Source of the DNA: Exiguobacterium sp. s146 | Lineage (GTDB): Bacteria > Bacillota > Bacilli > Exiguobacteriales > Exiguobacteriaceae | DNA: 64,000 nucleotides | Reading direction: 5' to 3' | Assembly: GCF_018618415.1 (NCBI RefSeq) | Contig: NZ_JACSMA010000005.1 | Span: forward strand, 1 to 64,000 | In this document: piece by piece, positions 23,700 to 31,652 of the stretch | How the letters are laid out: each line of letters opens with the position of its first letter | How positions within the stretch are numbered: the stretch's first letter is position 1 | The notes under the pieces: model-generated | The model's database searches: none | Told to the model about the DNA's origin: nothing | The model's input: only the letters and a program-made list of their open reading frames with translations | Program-made: the position numbers and the translations under genes

Positions 23700-25028
23700 A
23701 TGAACTTAAGAAAAATTGCGATTGTAGGTACGTCATTATTTTTAGCTACAAGTATTTTGTTAAATCCCTATAGTATAAAGATTGAGGAAAAAGATAAAGT
23801 TGAAGCAAGTAAAAGAACAAAACAAGGCAATTTATTCTTTTTATCTAATGATGTTTCTTCGAAAAAACTTGAAGATATGAAAACAAATATTAATCAAGAA
23901 AAAGCGATGGATAGTGTCGGAAAAGCTTTCAAAGCAAATAAATTGGAAACAAAATTAGTGAAATCACTTAAAGATATAACAAAAGAAGATGAATTTAAGT
24001 CTTTAGCTGTTAATTATAAAGAAGTAGAAAATGATATTAAACTTCGCAGTTATCTGAATTCAGAACTTAACAAAGGGAAAAAAATCTATTTGTACGGAGG
24101 TTTAAGTTTTAAAAAATACGCTGAATTATTAGGATTGGATGATATGAAAGTTAATGTCGGCAGTGAAGATCATCCATTTTACATTAATTTTATAGAGGAT
24201 GAGACAGCGGTAGATTCCGAAAAAGGTGACAAGATTAAAGATGATGAGTATGAAGAAAAATTAGAAGATATCATTGGTTATACTCTTAAAGAAGAGCCTT
24301 TAAGACTCTGGGGAGGGTACATAACTAACGAAGATGAGAAAGGTAATGGGATTAAAATCAGTGACGATTTATATTTACGAGAAATATTAAAACAGGAATC
24401 AAATAGAATTGAAATGTTAGAAGAAGATTTATCTGAAAATAGTGCATTTTTAGATATTTTCTCTAAAAATACTGCAAGTGCTAGTAGTTCCTTAGTTTTC
24501 AGAGGTGCTACTAAAACAACAACCGGATATTATCTTAGTAATGATAGCGGTACCTTAACATCCTTTTATCAATTATATAAATCTACAAGTGAGCGAGATA
24601 CAACGTATGATATTTTCACCGTAAAAAATACTGTTCAAGTCAAAGCTAACTCTGGGTGGAGAGCTACAATTCTCAATATGAAGAATTCTTTACCGTATAC
24701 TTCAGACAAACTAGATGAATTTAAACCACAAAATGCTTCAGCAAGTCCTTACTCTGTCACTTTCGGTTATCCAATTAATTTAAACTTTACTTTTGATATA
24801 TCAACAAACCCCACAATTAAAGCGACAAGTAGCTTTACTAACGGATGGGCTAATTGGAATGTCACCGACTATAATATGTCTAGCTCTAATTACTATTCGC
24901 CTTCTATGGTTTGGAGTTCGACAGGAACTCTCGCTTCCGCTGATTTGGATTATAAAGCTACATTCCGAAGTGGTATTGACGTCACTAGTACCACTAGTCA
25001 TCATTGGGATGTAAGTTACAACTATTAA
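23700..25028 (+). CDS. Secreted protein of unknown function, 442 aa
   Basis: The ATG follows GAGGAGGATAATTT. The N-terminus (NLRKIAIVGTSLFLATSILLNPYS) is a Sec signal, with possible cleavage near residue 36. Residues 40-260 are Lys/Glu-rich, helical and acidic. Residues 265-442 are Ser/Thr/Tyr-rich and predicted to be all-beta (LVFRGATKTTTGYYLSNDSGTLTSFYQLY, and a Trp-containing repeat-like end with WANWN and HHWDVSYNY). The layout, a helical pro-region and a beta-sandwich, would suit a secreted toxin or surface-binding protein, but no family is recognised. It is much more AT-rich than the transfer genes. A 46-residue membrane peptide gene follows 105 bp downstream. Confidence 0.6.
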   Translation: MNLRKIAIVGTSLFLATSILLNPYSIKIEEKDKVEASKRTKQGNLFFLSNDVSSKKLEDMKTNINQEKAMDSVGKAFKANKLETKLVKSLKDITKEDEFKSLAVNYKEVENDIKLRSYLNSELNKGKKIYLYGGLSFKKYAELLGLDDMKVNVGSEDHPFYINFIEDETAVDSEKGDKIKDDEYEEKLEDIIGYTLKEEPLRLWGGYITNEDEKGNGIKISDDLYLREILKQESNRIEMLEEDLSENSAFLDIFSKNTASASSSLVFRGATKTTTGYYLSNDSGTLTSFYQLYKSTSERDTTYDIFTVKNTVQVKANSGWRATILNMKNSLPYTSDKLDEFKPQNASASPYSVTFGYPINLNFTFDISTNPTIKATSSFTNGWANWNVTDYNMSSSNYYSPSMVWSSTGTLASADLDYKATFRSGIDVTSTTSHHWDVSYNY

Positions 25029-25133
25029 TTGATACTTCTTTATTCTTTTGATAGCATTAGTTTTAAATAGATTTTATTTTCAGAATTTATTTACAACGCA
25101 ATCAATAATATAAAAATTAGAAGGATGGTTGTA

Positions 25134-25274
25134 ATGAACAACAATAAGTTAGATTATTTTAAATTGCTAATGCTTACTATTATTGCTATAAGCACCGGTT
25201 ATATTGCCTTAAACTTAGATAATCTATTAAACGCATTGCACCTCATTTCTTCTGCTCTTCAAGCAATGACGTAA
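25134..25274 (+). CDS. Small single-helix membrane peptide, 46 aa
   Basis: An ATG behind AGAAGGATGG opens a 46-codon frame. The peptide has a short polar start (MNNNKLDYFK), one membrane helix (LLMLTIIAISTGYIALNL) and an amphipathic tail (LNALHLISSALQAM). It follows the secreted protein gene on the same strand and precedes a strong terminator. It could be an immunity or export partner of that protein, or an independent small protein. Supported by ribosome-binding site, hydrophobic core and position only. Confidence 0.5.
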   Translation: MNNNKLDYFKLLMLTIIAISTGYIALNLDNLLNALHLISSALQAMT

Positions 25275-25372
25275 TCATTAATTGTAAAAAAATGAGTACT
25301 CCTAAAAATGACTCTGATGTCACATGAGGCCGAGATATAACTAGCCGATGTTAAAGCTTTTCAATAAAAATA

Positions 25373-25413
25373 GGGGTCCGGTCACTGATTTCCAGTGGCC
25401 GGACCCCTTCTTT
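25373..25413. terminator. Strong bidirectional terminator
   Basis: A 15-bp GC-rich stem (25373-25387 with 25393-25407, one G-T pair) is followed by TTCTTT on the plus strand. On the minus strand it is followed by TATTTTTA. It separates the secreted-protein genes from the convergent ubiquitin-like operon. Confidence 0.9.
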
Positions 25414-25424
25414 GAGTATTTAAA

Positions 25425-25805
25425 TTAAAGTCCCAAAAAATCTTTTAATTTTTGAATGAAAGTCTTCTTAGGTTTGACATGTTTCACATGATTCTTTATC
25501 GCTTGTTGGTCATTTTTAATGACTTTTTGAATTTCATGTTGAGACATTGAAGTCGACCATTGAATTTTATTGTTGGTAATAAAATAGTGAGATCGGCATT
25601 CATGATTCCAATTTCCGATTGAAGGTTGAAGTGATACTGTTTCACCATCATAAATCAACCTCCATTGGGCAGGAGATAAAGAAGTAACAATGTCTGAGCC
25701 ACATCCACAAGCACATTTATGCTTTGCAACATCGTACTCTATCGATATATATAAAGTACCTTCTTCAATATCACTTGGAATGAATTCAACAAATTTATGT
25801 TTCAT
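25425..25805 (-). CDS. DUF6527 protein of a ubiquitin-like conjugation operon
   Basis: A 126-residue protein. The core KCACGCGSDIVTSLSPAQWRLIYDGETVSLQPSIGNWNHECRSHYFI holds three or four Cys plus a His in a zinc-binding arrangement and matches DUF6527. That family is known from comparative genomics to be encoded with bacterial ubiquitin-like and E1/E2-like proteins. The last 40 residues are basic and helical. It overlaps the E1-like gene by 11 bp and is the last gene of the operon. A role as peptidase or ligase-like partner has been proposed for such proteins; I do not assert which applies here. Confidence 0.75.
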   Translation of the reverse strand: MKHKFVEFIPSDIEEGTLYISIEYDVAKHKCACGCGSDIVTSLSPAQWRLIYDGETVSLQPSIGNWNHECRSHYFITNNKIQWSTSMSQHEIQKVIKNDQQAIKNHVKHVKPKKTFIQKLKDFLGL

Positions 25806-26961
25806 GATTAAATTCCTCTTCGTCCAATATAAAAGTTGAATTTACCAAATTCTCTTCTGCTAGGTAAAAGCCGTTCAATTTCTTCCAAGCTAAGACTCCT
25901 TGAATTGCATTTAAAGCATTAAGTTCAGAGATTTGAATATTAGTAGCATACAAGTCATCATCCGCAACTTCTTGCATAGCAATTCTTGTGATAGAAGAAT
26001 TGTTATCAGGAGTTATAAGTGTTTTCCTCAAAGTTCCACGAAGAGAGTTATTCACAATACTGATCCCCATTCCTAAATCAACAAAAGGAATTTTCTTTTC
26101 TATTAAGAAATCGATAATGCATTTTTTAGCGCTAGCCCTATCAAGGGAAAGGAACACAAAATCGTGCTCCTCCAATAAATGAACATTGCTTTCATCTAAG
26201 TAGAAATTGTGTGCATCTATCCCTGATCGGAAGGCTGAATACTTTTCCTTAAAATATACGACTTTGTCGGGCTGTTCTTTTAATTCACTGATAGTCATAA
26301 CACCAGGCATTCTGAAAGCGTTATGGTTCAACATGTCGTCTCCGTCAAATAAAGAAATCTTTTGAACAGGGGTTTTACTTATAAAGTCTAATAAATAAGA
26401 TCCTGTACCGCCTAAACCAACTATAGCCACTCTTTGATTCTTTAACTTTTCAGAAACGCCAGTTAAATTTGCTCTAGCAGTATACGTATCAGTGTAAAGA
26501 AATACACTATCTTCATTGTAAAAATGAGATCCCTTGTTCTGCCCTGAGACTCCCGGATCGATTGATTTTGCAGGAGCAGATAATAGACTAATATACCTCG
26601 TCATTTTTGAATGAAAATCCGGATAATTGCCCGAAGCTGGTTTTGAAGAAAAGTAGAAGGTCCCAGTAATTTCTGGACTCAGGTATTGACTTGTCGGGCT
26701 ATTTACAAAGGAATCATCGGGTTTCCCATATTGATCACACGGATGATCGCCCATGAAGTATACAGTATGATCTGAAGGGGGCATTATTTTATTTTCCGAA
26801 AGCGTTAAAGGACAAAAAATAACCCCAAAACTAATAGTCTTTTGATTGTTTACGTATGGAATACCACTCACAACCAAGTTACCTGCTACAATCGAAATTT
26901 CGTATCCCTCTGCGCTGAGCTTACTTAAATCTTGGTTAAGATCTATTAGTGGAGTCGACAT
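25795..26961 (-). CDS. ThiF/E1-like adenylyltransferase with N-terminal E2-like region
   Basis: A 388-residue protein. Residues about 1-165 form an N-terminal domain of the kind fused to ThiF in 6E/multiubiquitin operons (E2-like/DUF6791 type). Residues 175-350 are a ThiF Rossmann fold with the ATP loop GLGGTGS (182-188), the acidic FDGDDMLNHNAFR segment (about 205-217) and a downstream FVFLSLDRASAKKCIIDF segment. It should adenylate the C-terminus of the partner ubiquitin-like protein. The canonical CxxC zinc sites of ThiF/MoeB are absent, as in E1-like members. It overlaps both neighbours (26936-26961 and 25795-25805). Confidence 0.8.
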   Translation of the reverse strand: MSTPLIDLNQDLSKLSAEGYEISIVAGNLVVSGIPYVNNQKTISFGVIFCPLTLSENKIMPPSDHTVYFMGDHPCDQYGKPDDSFVNSPTSQYLSPEITGTFYFSSKPASGNYPDFHSKMTRYISLLSAPAKSIDPGVSGQNKGSHFYNEDSVFLYTDTYTARANLTGVSEKLKNQRVAIVGLGGTGSYLLDFISKTPVQKISLFDGDDMLNHNAFRMPGVMTISELKEQPDKVVYFKEKYSAFRSGIDAHNFYLDESNVHLLEEHDFVFLSLDRASAKKCIIDFLIEKKIPFVDLGMGISIVNNSLRGTLRKTLITPDNNSSITRIAMQEVADDDLYATNIQISELNALNAIQGVLAWKKLNGFYLAEENLVNSTFILDEEEFNHET

Positions 26962-27181
26962 TTAAGCGCATACCTTCCTTCATATCAATTTCATCACCGA
27001 AAGAGTAATGCTTCTTATGCTTTTCTCCATCATCGTTCTTTTTTGTTGAAACTACAGTATAGGATTTTTGAGCTTCATCAAAGGTCCCGTATGCTAACTC
27101 GACTACTTCCTGGAAAGTATACTTTCGTTTTTCAACTTCCTTTATTTCTCCATTAATTACGACTGAAATCATTTTTTTCAT
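26936..27181 (-). CDS. Ubiquitin-like (multiubiquitin-family) protein, single domain
   Basis: I place the start at the ATG (27179-27181) behind AGCGAGGT, giving 81 residues. The in-frame extension upstream runs through the promoter. The sequence has the beta-grasp order: strand (ISVVINGEIKEVEKRKYT), helix (FQEVVELAYG), strand (KSYTVVSTKKN) and later strand (HYSFGDEIDMKEGMRLNV), as in the Multi_ubiq family. Only one domain is present, whereas many relatives carry tandem copies. The C-terminus ends DSTNRS rather than the GG of ubiquitin. It is the first gene of the operon and overlaps the E1-like gene. Confidence 0.75.
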   Translation of the reverse strand: MKKMISVVINGEIKEVEKRKYTFQEVVELAYGTFDEAQKSYTVVSTKKNDDGEKHKKHYSFGDEIDMKEGMRLNVDSTNRS

Positions 27182-27224
27182 AGAAATACCTCGCTTTTCA
27201 TAATAATTACTACTGTTAACTCGA

Positions 27225-27276
27225 ATGATAACGGTAGTAATTATCGTTGTCAAGGATAAATAACATATGTTATTTT
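27225..27276. promoter_or_regulatory. Divergent promoters and 18-bp palindromic operator
   Basis: On the minus strand TTGACA (27249-27254) and TATCAT (27225-27230) form a good promoter with an 18-bp spacer for the ubiquitin-like operon. On the plus strand an overlapping TTGTCA (27248-27253) with TTATTT/TATTTT near 27271 could serve the regulator at 27312. A perfect 18-bp palindrome, AAATAACATATGTTATTT (27259-27276), lies between them. Binding of the regulator there could control both directions. Confidence 0.75.
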
Positions 27277-27311
27277 AATTAATAACTATAGATTGAAATG
27301 AGAGGTATATT

Positions 27312-28418
27312 ATGTCTGTTAGAAATAGAATAATTCAAAAAAGGACAGAATTAGGGTTAAATCAAACTGAATTAGCGAGGAGAGCAGGCTTAACGCCTCC
27401 TTCTATTAGCCAGTATGAATCGGGTGTTAGAAATCCTTCATATGATGCTATTTTGAAGTTATCGAGTGCTTTAGGAGTGAAAGCAGAATATCTTATATCA
27501 GGAGTAGATAGTGAAAATAAAGATGAGATTTCTTTAGATCCTATTAGTGAACAACTTTTAAAAATAATTAAAAATGTCGATCACTCTACGAAAGAAAAAA
27601 TAATTAACTATTCACTTTCAGTTACTGGCCAAAATCAAAAAATCAAAATTTATACAGCGGATCCTAAACAATATGCGCAATATATCTATGAACAATATTT
27701 TGATAAAAAACTGCCTGTCAACGTGAATAAACTCGCTCAAAAATTAGACATTAAAATCATTCGCGGGGATTTAAAGGATGAAGCGGATGCAATGTTATTA
27801 AAGAAAAGTCATACTATTATCATTGATTTAAAATTAAATCATGAAGCAAGAATTAAATTTGCAATATGTACTTTAATCGGACATCTTATACTTCCGTGGC
27901 ACACTCAAGAAATTTACTATTGTAGAAAACGTGGTCAATCCACATTATTAACAGAGGATTCTGAAGAGATGGAAGCCCAATCCTTTACTACAAATTTAAT
28001 AACGCCTCCTAGCGAATTAGAAAAAGATTTAAACTTTTATGGAAAAAATCCCGCAAGCCTAAAATCAATAAAAAAACTCGCTGATGAAAAATACGAAGTA
28101 TCATTAACTTCTCTTTGCCATAGATTGGTTGAATATAAAGGAGACCGCTTTGCCACTGTGAGTTCTAGTAATGATAAAATAGCAAAAGTTTTTTCAAGTG
28201 ATGTCCCTTTGAAAAAAGAAGGAACCAAACTAAATAGAAACAGTGAGGCATTTAAAGTTTCAAAAGTTGATTCTAAGGAAGAAGTGTTTCTTGAAGGTGA
28301 GCATAACGCGTCAATGTGGCTGGATAATGTTGAGGACAATGAGATGATATATGAGAGTTCTGTTTTTAATCCAAAGTACGATAGTGTCTATACAATAATA
28401 ACTAGGTTGAAAAAATAA
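27312..28418 (+). CDS. XRE regulator with degenerate ImmA/IrrE-like domain
   Basis: A 368-residue protein. Residues 5-65 are an XRE HTH (RNRIIQKRTELGLNQTELARRAGLTPPSISQYESGVRNPSY). Residues about 115-270 follow the ImmA/IrrE (COG2856) pattern (ADPKQYAQYIYEQYF ... LPVNVNKLAQKLDIKIIRG ... TIIIDLKLNHEARIKFAICTLIGHLILPW). In active ImmA proteases that last segment reads HELGH; here it is TLIGH, so both the first His and the catalytic Glu are missing. The C-terminal 90 residues are unassigned. Divergent from the ubiquitin-like operon across a palindromic operator, it is probably its sensor-repressor. The lost zinc motif suggests ligand sensing rather than proteolysis. Confidence 0.75.
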   Translation: MSVRNRIIQKRTELGLNQTELARRAGLTPPSISQYESGVRNPSYDAILKLSSALGVKAEYLISGVDSENKDEISLDPISEQLLKIIKNVDHSTKEKIINYSLSVTGQNQKIKIYTADPKQYAQYIYEQYFDKKLPVNVNKLAQKLDIKIIRGDLKDEADAMLLKKSHTIIIDLKLNHEARIKFAICTLIGHLILPWHTQEIYYCRKRGQSTLLTEDSEEMEAQSFTTNLITPPSELEKDLNFYGKNPASLKSIKKLADEKYEVSLTSLCHRLVEYKGDRFATVSSSNDKIAKVFSSDVPLKKEGTKLNRNSEAFKVSKVDSKEEVFLEGEHNASMWLDNVEDNEMIYESSVFNPKYDSVYTIITRLKK

Positions 28419-28435
28419 AGATCATTCTACTTAAA

Positions 28436-28490
28436 AGTACGATACAGACTAGGGTATAACTATCCTGGTCTGTATCGTACTAATTTTCTT
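28436..28490. terminator. Long hairpin terminator
   Basis: An 18-bp stem with one G-T pair (28436-28453 with 28464-28481) is followed by AATTTTCTTTT. It separates the XRE/ImmA-like gene from the convergent toxin-antitoxin pair. Confidence 0.85.
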
Positions 28491-28514
28491 TTAGTAGAAT
28501 TAAAATTTTATAAA

Positions 28515-28829
28515 CTACTTCGATTTTAAATACCTTTTCAATTCTTGGTAAAAGTTTTCTCTTGTACCAGCTAAGATAACGACAATCAATTCCCCGTCAT
28601 CTCCCATTTCAATGCTGTAGGCAATCTCATAGACGGTTCCCTTATGCCTAAAATCATATCCTCGGATACCGGCCAAATCACCAGTCTTAAATTCACCAAT
28701 TTCAGGGTTGCTTACAATCTTTTGAAGATTTACTTTATACAGCTCACTAAGTTGTTTATCTTTCTTTTTTGACTTCATAAAATATTTTTTGGCTGCTGGA
28801 TGAAATACAATTGGTACATTATCATTCAA
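28515..28829 (-). CDS. RelE/ParE-family toxin
   Basis: A 104-residue protein starting at a TTG 6 bp after the antitoxin stop. It has the RelE/ParE fold order: FHPAAKKYFMKSKKKDKQLSELYKVNLQKIV helices, then GEFKTGDLAGIRGYDFRHKGTVYEIAYSI and LIVVILAGTRENFYQELKRYLKSK. The conserved Arg/Lys-rich strand end and the Tyr-containing C-terminus fit mRNA-cleaving or gyrase-targeting toxins; the target cannot be decided from sequence. Paired with an AbrB-type antitoxin, it would stabilise the plasmid or block phage spread. Confidence 0.85.
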   Translation of the reverse strand: MNDNVPIVFHPAAKKYFMKSKKKDKQLSELYKVNLQKIVSNPEIGEFKTGDLAGIRGYDFRHKGTVYEIAYSIEMGDDGELIVVILAGTRENFYQELKRYLKSK

Positions 28830-28835
28830 TTCAAA

Positions 28836-29174
28836 TCAGTCCTCGTCGTCATCTCCGAATAAATCATCTATTGATGTTGGTTTAGTGCTTGTTGCTTCCT
28901 TAATCATTTGTGAAATAGCCGGACGAATCATATTTTTACGGCGTTGAAACTCTTTCAAAATGTCGTTCCCTGTGAAGCCCTCTTGAATAACATCTGCTAA
29001 TATTTCTTCTGAGAAATCATCCGTATGTGTTCTTACTGGTTTGATATGAATAACTCCGTCATTCAGTTCCATAATAATCTCTTTTTCAATACCGATCGCA
29101 TCAAAGAATTCTTTTGGAATGGCGATTTGTCTTTTGCTGGAGACGGCAACCTTTTTCGTTTTCGTTGCTAACAT
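28836..29174 (-). CDS. AbrB/SpoVT-type antitoxin
   Basis: A 112-residue protein. Residues 1-52 are an AbrB-like swapped-hairpin DNA-binding domain (KTKKVAVSSKRQIAIPKEFFDAIGIEKEIIMELNDGVIHIKPV). The acidic C-terminal half (ending DDLFGDDDED) would wrap the toxin. It is first in the two-gene operon, as is usual. A perfect 16-bp palindrome 118 bp upstream is a likely operator for autoregulation. Confidence 0.85.
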   Translation of the reverse strand: MLATKTKKVAVSSKRQIAIPKEFFDAIGIEKEIIMELNDGVIHIKPVRTHTDDFSEEILADVIQEGFTGNDILKEFQRRKNMIRPAISQMIKEATSTKPTSIDDLFGDDDED

Positions 29175-29291
29175 GGTTTATCTCTCCTTTTTCCACTTTA
29201 CCATTTTCATTGTTGTGTAATTTATTTTCCCTCGGTTTTTTTGTTCGTATGCTTTTTGTTAGTTGACTTTTCGCATTCTCACTTTATATCC

Positions 29292-29307
29292 AGTAAGAAT
29301 TCTTACT
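29292..29307. promoter_or_regulatory. 16-bp palindrome upstream of the toxin-antitoxin operon
   Basis: AGTAAGAATTCTTACT is perfectly palindromic. It lies just upstream of a minus-strand TATAAA (29283-29288), the place of an operator for the AbrB-type antitoxin. The rest of 29175-29502 is AT-rich and featureless apart from the ribosome-binding site of the next gene. Confidence 0.6.
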
Positions 29308-29502
29308 CTTTACTTAATACTAACTATATACCACTCTTTTAGTTTATTCAATCAAGTTACATATTCCCGAAATTTTATTAATCAGAAGTAGTTGATATAA
29401 AATCCAAATAAATACAAATAAATATTGTTGCAACCTTTTTTATTATTTATAGTTAATATATGTATAAAAATATTCTTACTAAAAGATCTGAAGGAGAAAT
29501 AT

Positions 29503-31242
29503 ATGAAATTAATTAAGTTACGTGTATCTAATTTTAGAGGAATAGCGGGAAATTCAGTTACTGCTGGAATTGAGATTGATTTCGAAAACATAGACTTGGT
29601 CTATTTGATTGGACAAAACAATACAGGAAAATCTTCAATCCTCCATTCCTACGAGTATTTTGTTAATTCATCCATAAATGCAAAATTAAATGATTTTCAC
29701 AATAATAATTCAGAACCTATAATTATCGAAGGGTGGATCCAAGCCGAAAGCGATGAGGATCGACAACATAGTGCAATGGTGAATTCAATGGACCATGAAG
29801 GTGTTGGGAGGTTTAAAAAAGAGTGGGTTGAAATAGGAGGAAGCGCTAATAAATATACTTTTAACACAACGGATCAATGCTGGGATATAGGAGGTGCAGG
29901 AGGATTCGACACCTTATTACAAAACGCTTGCCCAGAACCGATTTGGTTACGCGGATTAGACGATGTAGAAATAATTCTAGCGAACGTTCAGAAACTGATT
30001 AAAGAAAAAGTAATAGACAACGCAGTCAGCTCTTCTCGGATCGGAACCATTCAATCAGAGCTAGAAGAACTTCGTAAGGAAATTTTACAAGATGAATACT
30101 CAATAAAATTAGAATCACGATTAAATGATATGATGCAAGAGACTTTCCCTGACTTAAAAGTATCTTTATTTGGAGATAAGAAAGATGATATAAGTAAAAA
30201 ACTCTCTTCATTTATACATACCGATATCAACTTTTCTAATCGACAAGGCCAAGCTTTGCACATGAGTAATCATGGTCATGGCATTCGGAGACAATTCTTA
30301 TTCAATTCATTAAGAGGACTAAATCATGTCTTTAAGGAAATGGAAACTGCTAGAAACAGAAGAAATGTCGAAATAATCGATAACATTGACCAAAAAGATA
30401 CTTCATCAAGAAAGAAAATGCTTTTAATTGAAGAACCAGAGCTTTTTCTTCACCCTCAATCTATTAGACTTTTTTCGAAAATACTCTATGACTTAGTAAA
30501 TCGAGAAAACGGGAACCCGGAGTTTCAAATTATAGCTGCCACACATTCTCCGATTATGATTGATTTAAGTAGAGATCATACTACTTTAATTAAAACTAAT
30601 ATCAATGACTTAGGGGATGTTTGCTTAAACCAAGTAAAATACTCTATTTTTGACGAAGAAGAAAAAGAGCACATGAAAATGTTAAATTCATTTAACCCGT
30701 ACATTTGTGAAGGGTTCTTTAACGATAAGGTTATTTTAGTTGAAGGTGATACTGAGGCTGTAGTTTTTAGAGAACTGTTAAACAAGTTTGTCGAGAACGG
30801 AAAAATTTCATATAACGATGTTCCTTTAGTAGTAAATTGTGGTACGAAAAATAATATTCCGTCTTTCCAAAAAGTTTTAAACCATTTTAAAATTTGTTAT
30901 ACAGTAATTCATGATTTAGACGACACCTTGAACGTCAATAATCAAAATAATAGTGCATGGACTTTAAACTTCACTATTGAAGCTGGAATCATTCAAGTAA
31001 ATGATCCTAATATAGCTAGACGATATGTTATGGAACGAAATTTTGAGGATGCCCACCATTACAGTCATACTTCATCATTAGGTAAACCGCTTTCGGCTTA
31101 TAGATTAGTCCAGGGATGGGATGTAAATGATACAAGCATAAAGGCCGTAGAAGCGTTAAATTATTGTATTGAATACGACCCGAATCTAGTGTTCGATAGT
31201 AATTGGGTGAATAATCGAGATAATTCCACAGTAGCGCCTTAA
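29503..31242 (+). CDS. OLD-family ATPase-nuclease (AAA ATPase plus TOPRIM)
   Basis: The true start is the ATG at 29503 behind AAGGAGAA; the open frame extends 26 codons upstream without a better start. The 579-residue protein has Walker A GQNNTGKS (37-44), Walker B LLIEEPELFLHP (307-318) and the H-loop AATHSP (345-350). Its C-terminal TOPRIM domain has VEGDTE (413-418) and HDLDD (470-474). This is the layout of class 1 OLD proteins, of which P2 Old is the founder and which act as single-gene antiphage nucleases. No GajB-like UvrD or reverse transcriptase lies beside it. AT-rich like the rest of the island, and followed by its own terminator. Confidence 0.88.
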   Translation: MKLIKLRVSNFRGIAGNSVTAGIEIDFENIDLVYLIGQNNTGKSSILHSYEYFVNSSINAKLNDFHNNNSEPIIIEGWIQAESDEDRQHSAMVNSMDHEGVGRFKKEWVEIGGSANKYTFNTTDQCWDIGGAGGFDTLLQNACPEPIWLRGLDDVEIILANVQKLIKEKVIDNAVSSSRIGTIQSELEELRKEILQDEYSIKLESRLNDMMQETFPDLKVSLFGDKKDDISKKLSSFIHTDINFSNRQGQALHMSNHGHGIRRQFLFNSLRGLNHVFKEMETARNRRNVEIIDNIDQKDTSSRKKMLLIEEPELFLHPQSIRLFSKILYDLVNRENGNPEFQIIAATHSPIMIDLSRDHTTLIKTNINDLGDVCLNQVKYSIFDEEEKEHMKMLNSFNPYICEGFFNDKVILVEGDTEAVVFRELLNKFVENGKISYNDVPLVVNCGTKNNIPSFQKVLNHFKICYTVIHDLDDTLNVNNQNNSAWTLNFTIEAGIIQVNDPNIARRYVMERNFEDAHHYSHTSSLGKPLSAYRLVQGWDVNDTSIKAVEALNYCIEYDPNLVFDSNWVNNRDNSTVAP

Positions 31243-31301
31243 TGCTTGAACAATAATACACCCAAAGACAGAGTGGAATATACCGCACTAAGTATCCTCA
31301 G

Positions 31302-31348
31302 GTAGCTAAACGATTCAATTTTCCTCGAGTCGCCTAGCTACTTTTTTT
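31302..31348 (+). terminator. Terminator of the OLD gene
   Basis: GTAGCTA (31302-31308) pairs with TAGCTAC (31335-31341), with further pairing inside, followed by seven T. Confidence 0.75.
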
Positions 31349-31445
31349 ATTTCTTAAAACCAAAATCCAATCTTCTTATATATAAAAATCAACCCTAAAA
31401 AAATCTATAATATATTACTCTTGTCTCAGTACGAACTTAAAATAT

Positions 31446-31480
31446 CTAACTTGTGATAATATAGGATTATCACAAGTTAG
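31446..31480. repeat. 15-bp perfect inverted repeat with 5-bp spacer
   Basis: CTAACTTGTGATAAT and its exact complement flank ATAGG. The arm-spacer-arm geometry suits a recombinase core site, and the tyrosine recombinase starts 170 bp downstream. It lacks a T-tract on either side, so a terminator is less likely. Confidence 0.6.
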
Positions 31481-31510
31481 TGTTTTAGTGATTAATTAAA
31501 TGATAAAAAT

Positions 31511-31582
31511 GTAATACGTGTATTACAAACGATATTAAATCTATTTATATTGTATTTAAAATTTAATTACGTATGTAATACG
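31511..31582. repeat. Repeated GTAATACG palindromic elements before the recombinase
   Basis: GTAATAC-GT-GTATTAC (31511-31526) and ATTAC-GTAT-GTAAT (31566-31579) share the direct repeat GTAATACG at 31511 and 31575. They could be accessory binding sites or an operator for the recombinase gene. Apart from these sites and the preceding inverted repeat, 31349-31652 is AT-rich and empty. Confidence 0.5.
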
Positions 31583-31652
31583 TTCAATCACACCTTTATG
31601 AATAGCGAATGACGAGTAAAACTGTGAATTCGAATCGAAAAGAGGGAGAAGC

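Noticed and set aside
29503-31242. Gabija system
   Set aside because: The OLD-type gene has no adjacent GajB-like UvrD helicase; the distant UvrD gene at 59 kb belongs to another operon.
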